Source: Alphaproteobacteria bacterium (GTDB taxonomy: Bacteria; Pseudomonadota; Alphaproteobacteria; Caulobacterales; Hyphomonadaceae). Taken from it: a stretch of 64,000 nt of DNA. Below are positions 60,834-64,000 of the stretch, piece by piece (positions within the stretch are counted from its first letter, which is position 1; each line of letters starts with the position of its first letter). The position numbers and the translations under genes are program-made. The stretch spans positions 62,001 through 126,000 of the forward strand of contig JAAEZZ010000009.1 in the NCBI GenBank assembly GCA_018222605.1, given 5' to 3'. A model generated the notes under the pieces. That model made no database searches. It was given only the letters and a program-made list of their open reading frames with translations, and was not told where the DNA came from.

Positions 60834-62261
60834 TCAGGTCTTTTGCGGAAGGGTCAGGCGGAAAACAGACCCGTCAGGCCCCGTGGAGGCAAGCTCCAAT
60901 TCGCCGCCCATGGCCTCGGCCAGTTCACGGGCAATAACCAGGCCCAGTCCGGTGCCCGTCTGGCGCGCTGTGCCAGCAAAAGGCGTAAAGAGATTGTCGG
61001 CGGCCTTCTGTGGCAGGCCCGGGCCGGTGTCTGCGAACTCAACCTGATTATTCTCTGAGCTGACGAATATGCGCGAAGGGTCAGACCCTGCGGCTGTCAT
61101 CGCCTCAGCCGCATTGCGGATGAGGTTTGCCGCGATCCTATGAAGATGATCCGGATCTGCGGTCACTTGGTCCAGCATGTGGACATTGTTGACTAGCTCG
61201 ACAGATGGCCAGGCCGCGAGCGCTTCGTCGGCGGCCTCATCGATCGCCTGTTTGAGGTATACCGTATCCGGCTCGGCTGGCTGTGGCATGGCCTTTCCAT
61301 AGTCGAGTGTTTCCGTTGCCAGCGTAATCGCGCGGGTCAGGGCCCGCTCCAAGCGAGGCGCAGCCTTCTGTACGCGGACGTCTTCGGATCGCGCCAGCGT
61401 GTCCGAAACAAGTTGCGCCGAGGCAAGGGAGTTGCGCAGGTCGTGATTGATCTTGGCGACAGCCATGCCGAGTTCGGCGAGATGGGCCCGCTGGCGGAAG
61501 CTATCGGCCACGGCGCCCTCCATGTCGGACAGGGCATTCTGTGCACGGCCGATCTCATCTTTCCGGCGAGTGGGTGGCAGACGTTTGGTCCAGCCTCCCG
61601 GGTCCTGGCGGAACTGTTCCACGCTGAGGGTAACGCGCTGCATCGGGCGAACCACGAGGAGGTGTAGCAGTATGTAAATGATAGAGGCTGCGACCAGCGC
61701 GATGAGCAGGGCCAGGCCTGCAATCCGGCGTGCATAAGCATAGAGGGCGGTTTTCATGGGGGCCTGCGGCACGACCACTTCGATCACCCGGTCGGGCTCT
61801 GACCCGACAGCGGTAACGACGAGGATGCGGTCATTCGGCGCGAAGAAGGCGCCCATCACATCCAGAACACGGCTGAGCGGTGTGGTGTCACGCAGATCTT
61901 CTGCATGCATCTCGCCGTCCATCGGCATTTGTGAGGAGAGCAGCTGAAACCGCATCTCGTCTTCCGTTTCGGCCACGGCCAGTACTTCGGCATTCTCCAG
62001 CAATTGCTCGGAGAGTTCTTCGGACACAGACCGCTCAGGTGCGGCGTCCAGGGCAAGCGCGGCAATGCGGGCGGCCTGCACACGCTCATTCAGCCAGGCC
62101 ATGCGGAAGCCGGAGGCGCTGGGCACGAAAATGAAGCCTTCGACGATCAGGATGGCGACCACGGTGAGCGCAAAAAGACGGAACGACAGGCTGTTGAACC
62201 ATCGCGCCGGGGCGCGGGTTTCAGCAGTCTGAGGTACGGGCGCGTCAGGCTTGTGAGTCAC
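60834..62261 (-). CDS. Sensor histidine kinase (475 aa)
   Basis: A membrane kinase with spans at about residues 27-46 and 180-202, and a periplasmic sensor region of about 130 residues between them. A HAMP-like segment follows, then the phosphoacceptor H273 in AKINHDLRNSLAS, the N-box HRIAANLIRNAAEAM, DTGPGLP and GTGLGLVIARELAEAMGG. No response regulator gene is adjacent, so the partner is elsewhere. The signal is unknown. The gene lies 14 bases after the flavoprotein gene. Confidence 0.95.
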   Translation of the reverse strand: MTHKPDAPVPQTAETRAPARWFNSLSFRLFALTVVAILIVEGFIFVPSASGFRMAWLNERVQAARIAALALDAAPERSVSEELSEQLLENAEVLAVAETEDEMRFQLLSSQMPMDGEMHAEDLRDTTPLSRVLDVMGAFFAPNDRILVVTAVGSEPDRVIEVVVPQAPMKTALYAYARRIAGLALLIALVAASIIYILLHLLVVRPMQRVTLSVEQFRQDPGGWTKRLPPTRRKDEIGRAQNALSDMEGAVADSFRQRAHLAELGMAVAKINHDLRNSLASAQLVSDTLARSEDVRVQKAAPRLERALTRAITLATETLDYGKAMPQPAEPDTVYLKQAIDEAADEALAAWPSVELVNNVHMLDQVTADPDHLHRIAANLIRNAAEAMTAAGSDPSRIFVSSENNQVEFADTGPGLPQKAADNLFTPFAGTARQTGTGLGLVIARELAEAMGGELELASTGPDGSVFRLTLPQKT

Positions 62262-62275
62262 GCGCTTGAAGTAGC

Positions 62276-63709
62276 CTAGGGGATGCGCTGGAGCAAGCCG
62301 ACGAGGCGCTTGGCGTTCTTCCCGAAGATAATGTCTGTGAAGTGCGCATTGGCGGCGCGTTTCGCCACTTCTGCCCGCGTCGGGTAAGGCGAGATGAAAT
62401 TGGTCAGATCCTTCACATCCAGCCCGTTCGACATGGCAACGGAGACCAGCTGGATAATGTCACCCGCGCCTTCGCCGACAATCGATGCGCCGAGCAGCTT
62501 GCCCTTGCGCACGATCAACTTGGCTTCGCCCAGCGTCTTGCCTTCGGCAATGGCGCGATCATTTTCGCTGAAGGGAAAGGTCGGTGCGGAAATGGCGTCT
62601 GCACCATAGCATTCGGTGGCTTCGGCCTCTGTCATGCCAAGCTGTGCCACTTCGGGGGAGGTGTAGGTGACGGCCGGAATGGGCAGGCTGGTCGCTTTGG
62701 TGAACTGTTTGAAGAAGGCGCGGCGACTGAAGACGGAGGCATGCCAGCCGGCGACATGGGTGAATTGTTCGCGGCCTGCAATATCGCCCAAAGCCCAGAC
62801 ACGGCCATTGGATTTTGACCGCAGAGTGTCTCCGACCTGGATGCCTGTGTCGTCATGATCGACATTGCCCTTGTTCAGCTCCAGCCCGTCCAGAACCGCG
62901 CGACGGCCCAAGGCGACAAGAAGGTGCGAGCCCTCGATCACGGACGTGGGCGAGCCGTCCTGGCGTTCCGTGCTGACATGGATATTCTGTCCCTTGCTGC
63001 TGATATGCACAGCCTTGTGTCCTTCCAGCAGCGTGACGCCTTCTTCTTTCAGCGCCTCAATGGCGATAGAGGCATGGTGCGGATCAGCCCGGCCCAGGGC
63101 GAGATCCTTCTCTACAACCGTGACCTTGCTGCCGAGGCGGGTAAAGGCCTGCGCCATTTCCATGCCGATGGGCCCGGCGCCTAGAATGATGAGATGTTCA
63201 GGCAGCTCAGGCAGGTCGAAAATGGTCTCATTGGTCAGATAAGGGACTTCGCTGAGGCCCTCGATGGGGGGGACCAACGCGCGCGACCCTGTAGCGACGA
63301 CGATTCGGCGGGCGATGGTGCGAGTGCTGTCTGAGACGAGCGTCTTGTCATCCTCAAAGCGCGCTGCCTCGCGGATGACGGTGACGCCGAGGCCTTCAAA
63401 CCGTTCCTGGCTGTCGACCGGAGCAATGGTTTCGATGGCGGACTGGATATGCGCTTTCACCTTCTGCCAGTCTGTCTTCGGCGGGCCGGCGGAGATGCCG
63501 TATTTTTCTGCCTCGCGAACAGAGGCGGCTGCCTTTGCGGCGCTTAGCAGGGCCTTGGAGGGAACGCAGCCATAGTTCAGGCAGTCCCCGCCCATCTTGC
63601 CCTTTTCATAAAGCACGACAGACAGACCGAACTGGGCGGCCCCAGCAGCGGCAGACAGGCCTGCAGAGCCTGCTCCAATAACGGCCAGGTCAACGTTCAG
63701 GGTTTGCAT
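62276..63709 (-). CDS. Mercuric-reductase-like FAD/NAD(P) disulfide oxidoreductase (477 aa)
   Basis: The protein carries an FAD loop VIGAGSAGLSAAAGAA and the redox disulfide GGDCLNYGCVPSKALL with Cys 43 and 48. It has the second nucleotide loop ILGAGPIGMEMAQAF and the FAD motif VWALGDIAG. It lacks the N-terminal metal-binding domain and the C-terminal Cys pair of mercuric reductase. Where lipoamide dehydrogenase has HPT near the end, this protein reads SPYPTRAEVAKRAA. So it is neither classical Lpd nor MerA. It is coupled to the TVP38-type gene by a one-base overlap. Confidence 0.93.
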   Translation of the reverse strand: MQTLNVDLAVIGAGSAGLSAAAGAAQFGLSVVLYEKGKMGGDCLNYGCVPSKALLSAAKAAASVREAEKYGISAGPPKTDWQKVKAHIQSAIETIAPVDSQERFEGLGVTVIREAARFEDDKTLVSDSTRTIARRIVVATGSRALVPPIEGLSEVPYLTNETIFDLPELPEHLIILGAGPIGMEMAQAFTRLGSKVTVVEKDLALGRADPHHASIAIEALKEEGVTLLEGHKAVHISSKGQNIHVSTERQDGSPTSVIEGSHLLVALGRRAVLDGLELNKGNVDHDDTGIQVGDTLRSKSNGRVWALGDIAGREQFTHVAGWHASVFSRRAFFKQFTKATSLPIPAVTYTSPEVAQLGMTEAEATECYGADAISAPTFPFSENDRAIAEGKTLGEAKLIVRKGKLLGASIVGEGAGDIIQLVSVAMSNGLDVKDLTNFISPYPTRAEVAKRAANAHFTDIIFGKNAKRLVGLLQRIP

Positions 63710-64000
63710 CAGGCAGCTTCCTCAATCTTGCCCGCCTTGCGGGGAAACAGTTTTTTCCAGGCTACAGGGAGCAGGGACACGACCACCAAAGCGAGCGCGG
63801 CGGGCAAAAGGTTCCGAAACACAGATGCAAGATCGGGGTCTTCGCCCCGCGCAAAGGTGGTGCCAAGCCCAGCGCCGACCCAGGTATAGGCGACCACACC
63901 GGGCACAATGCCAAGCGCGGTGGTGATCACATAGTCCCGGAACTTCGCGCCCAGAATGGCCGGCAGCACATTGGCGACGGCAAAGGGCATGGCCGGCACA
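63709..64000 (-). CDS. TVP38/TMEM64 (DedA-like) membrane protein, C-terminal part
   Basis: Only the last 96 codons are in the window; the N-terminal part lies beyond the right edge. The fragment PFAVANVLPAILGAKFRDYVITTALGIVPGVVAYTWVGAGLG is the conserved SNARE-associated/DedA core of the family, followed by one more span (AALALVVVSLLPVAWKKLF). The TGA shares one base with the ATG of the flavoprotein gene. Pairs, and even fusions, of TVP38-like proteins with mercuric-reductase-like proteins are common, so a joint membrane redox function is likely. Confidence 0.88.
   Translation of the reverse strand, partial: VPAMPFAVANVLPAILGAKFRDYVITTALGIVPGVVAYTWVGAGLGTTFARGEDPDLASVFRNLLPAALALVVVSLLPVAWKKLFPRKAGKIEEAA

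Noticed and set aside
1-64000. CRISPR array, prophage, insertion sequence or toxin-antitoxin pair
   Set aside because: I found no regularly spaced direct repeats, no cas, integrase, transposase or phage structural gene, and no convincing toxin-antitoxin pair.

Overview
The window is a chromosomal segment of an alphaproteobacterium with GC-rich coding DNA. Three things point to that class: paired CobS/CobT cobaltochelatase subunits, an alphaproteobacterial-style order ybeZ-ybeY-corC-lnt-XRE regulator-trmB-rimP-nusA-ylxR/L7Ae-infB-rbfA-truB, and an ethylmalonyl-CoA-pathway-like long acyl-CoA dehydrogenase. A member of the Hyphomonadaceae or a close relative is my best guess. That is inference, because no rRNA or other marker gene is present. 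I found no tRNA, rRNA, CRISPR array, insertion sequence, integrase or prophage gene.

Layout. 1-4.3 kb: the start of an ABC-2 exporter permease with its ATPase, then a purE-purK-creatininase operon on the minus strand, and a small cytosolic diguanylate cyclase. 4.4-9.5 kb: a 55-residue DUF465 gene behind an inverted repeat, a small membrane protein, an SDR-like protein without the catalytic YxxxK, a Tat-type PhoD lipoprotein, an RluD-type pseudouridine synthase and a DUF3108 protein. 9.6-18.8 kb: rpmB, an amidohydrolase lipoprotein, cobS - dienelactone hydrolase - cobT, mvaB, hisI and a pair of overlapping lipoprotein hydrolases (metallo-beta-lactamase and GH16). 18.7-27.3 kb: a long acyl-CoA dehydrogenase, an SDR, a GST with an extra C-terminal domain, an Ada-like repair protein, glyoxalase I and an AgcS symporter with an unusual internal insertion.

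27.4-43 kb is the translation and RNA core: miaB, ybeZ, ybeY, corC, lnt, an XRE regulator, trmB, a cold-shock gene, then rimP-nusA-ylxR/L7Ae-infB, a YcxB-like membrane protein, rbfA, a second PH-like membrane protein and truB. A terminator-like hairpin lies between the apparent rimP promoter and the rimP start and resembles the preceding cspA terminator, so NusA-dependent attenuation is possible. metK, often found between the XRE gene and trmB in related genomes, is absent here, as are rpsO and pnp after truB.

43-48.3 kb is the least ordinary part. Two gene-free stretches (about 0.8 and 0.5 kb) hold palindromic intergenic repeats, and an A+T-richer lipoprotein gene of unknown function lies between them and argG. 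48.4-64 kb: a large membrane-anchored coiled-coil protein, DUF4112, DUF952-pyrD, a MATE exporter, a PAP2 phosphatase, a dicarboxylate symporter, the HrpB helicase, an OmpA-like protein, an RluA-like synthase, a tiny acidic lipoprotein, an orphan histidine kinase, a mercuric-reductase-like flavoprotein and the end of a TVP38/TMEM64 membrane protein. Most of the window is housekeeping. I did not find a convincing new defence or mobile system; the best leads are the RNA leader structures, the coiled-coil protein and the altered members of known families.
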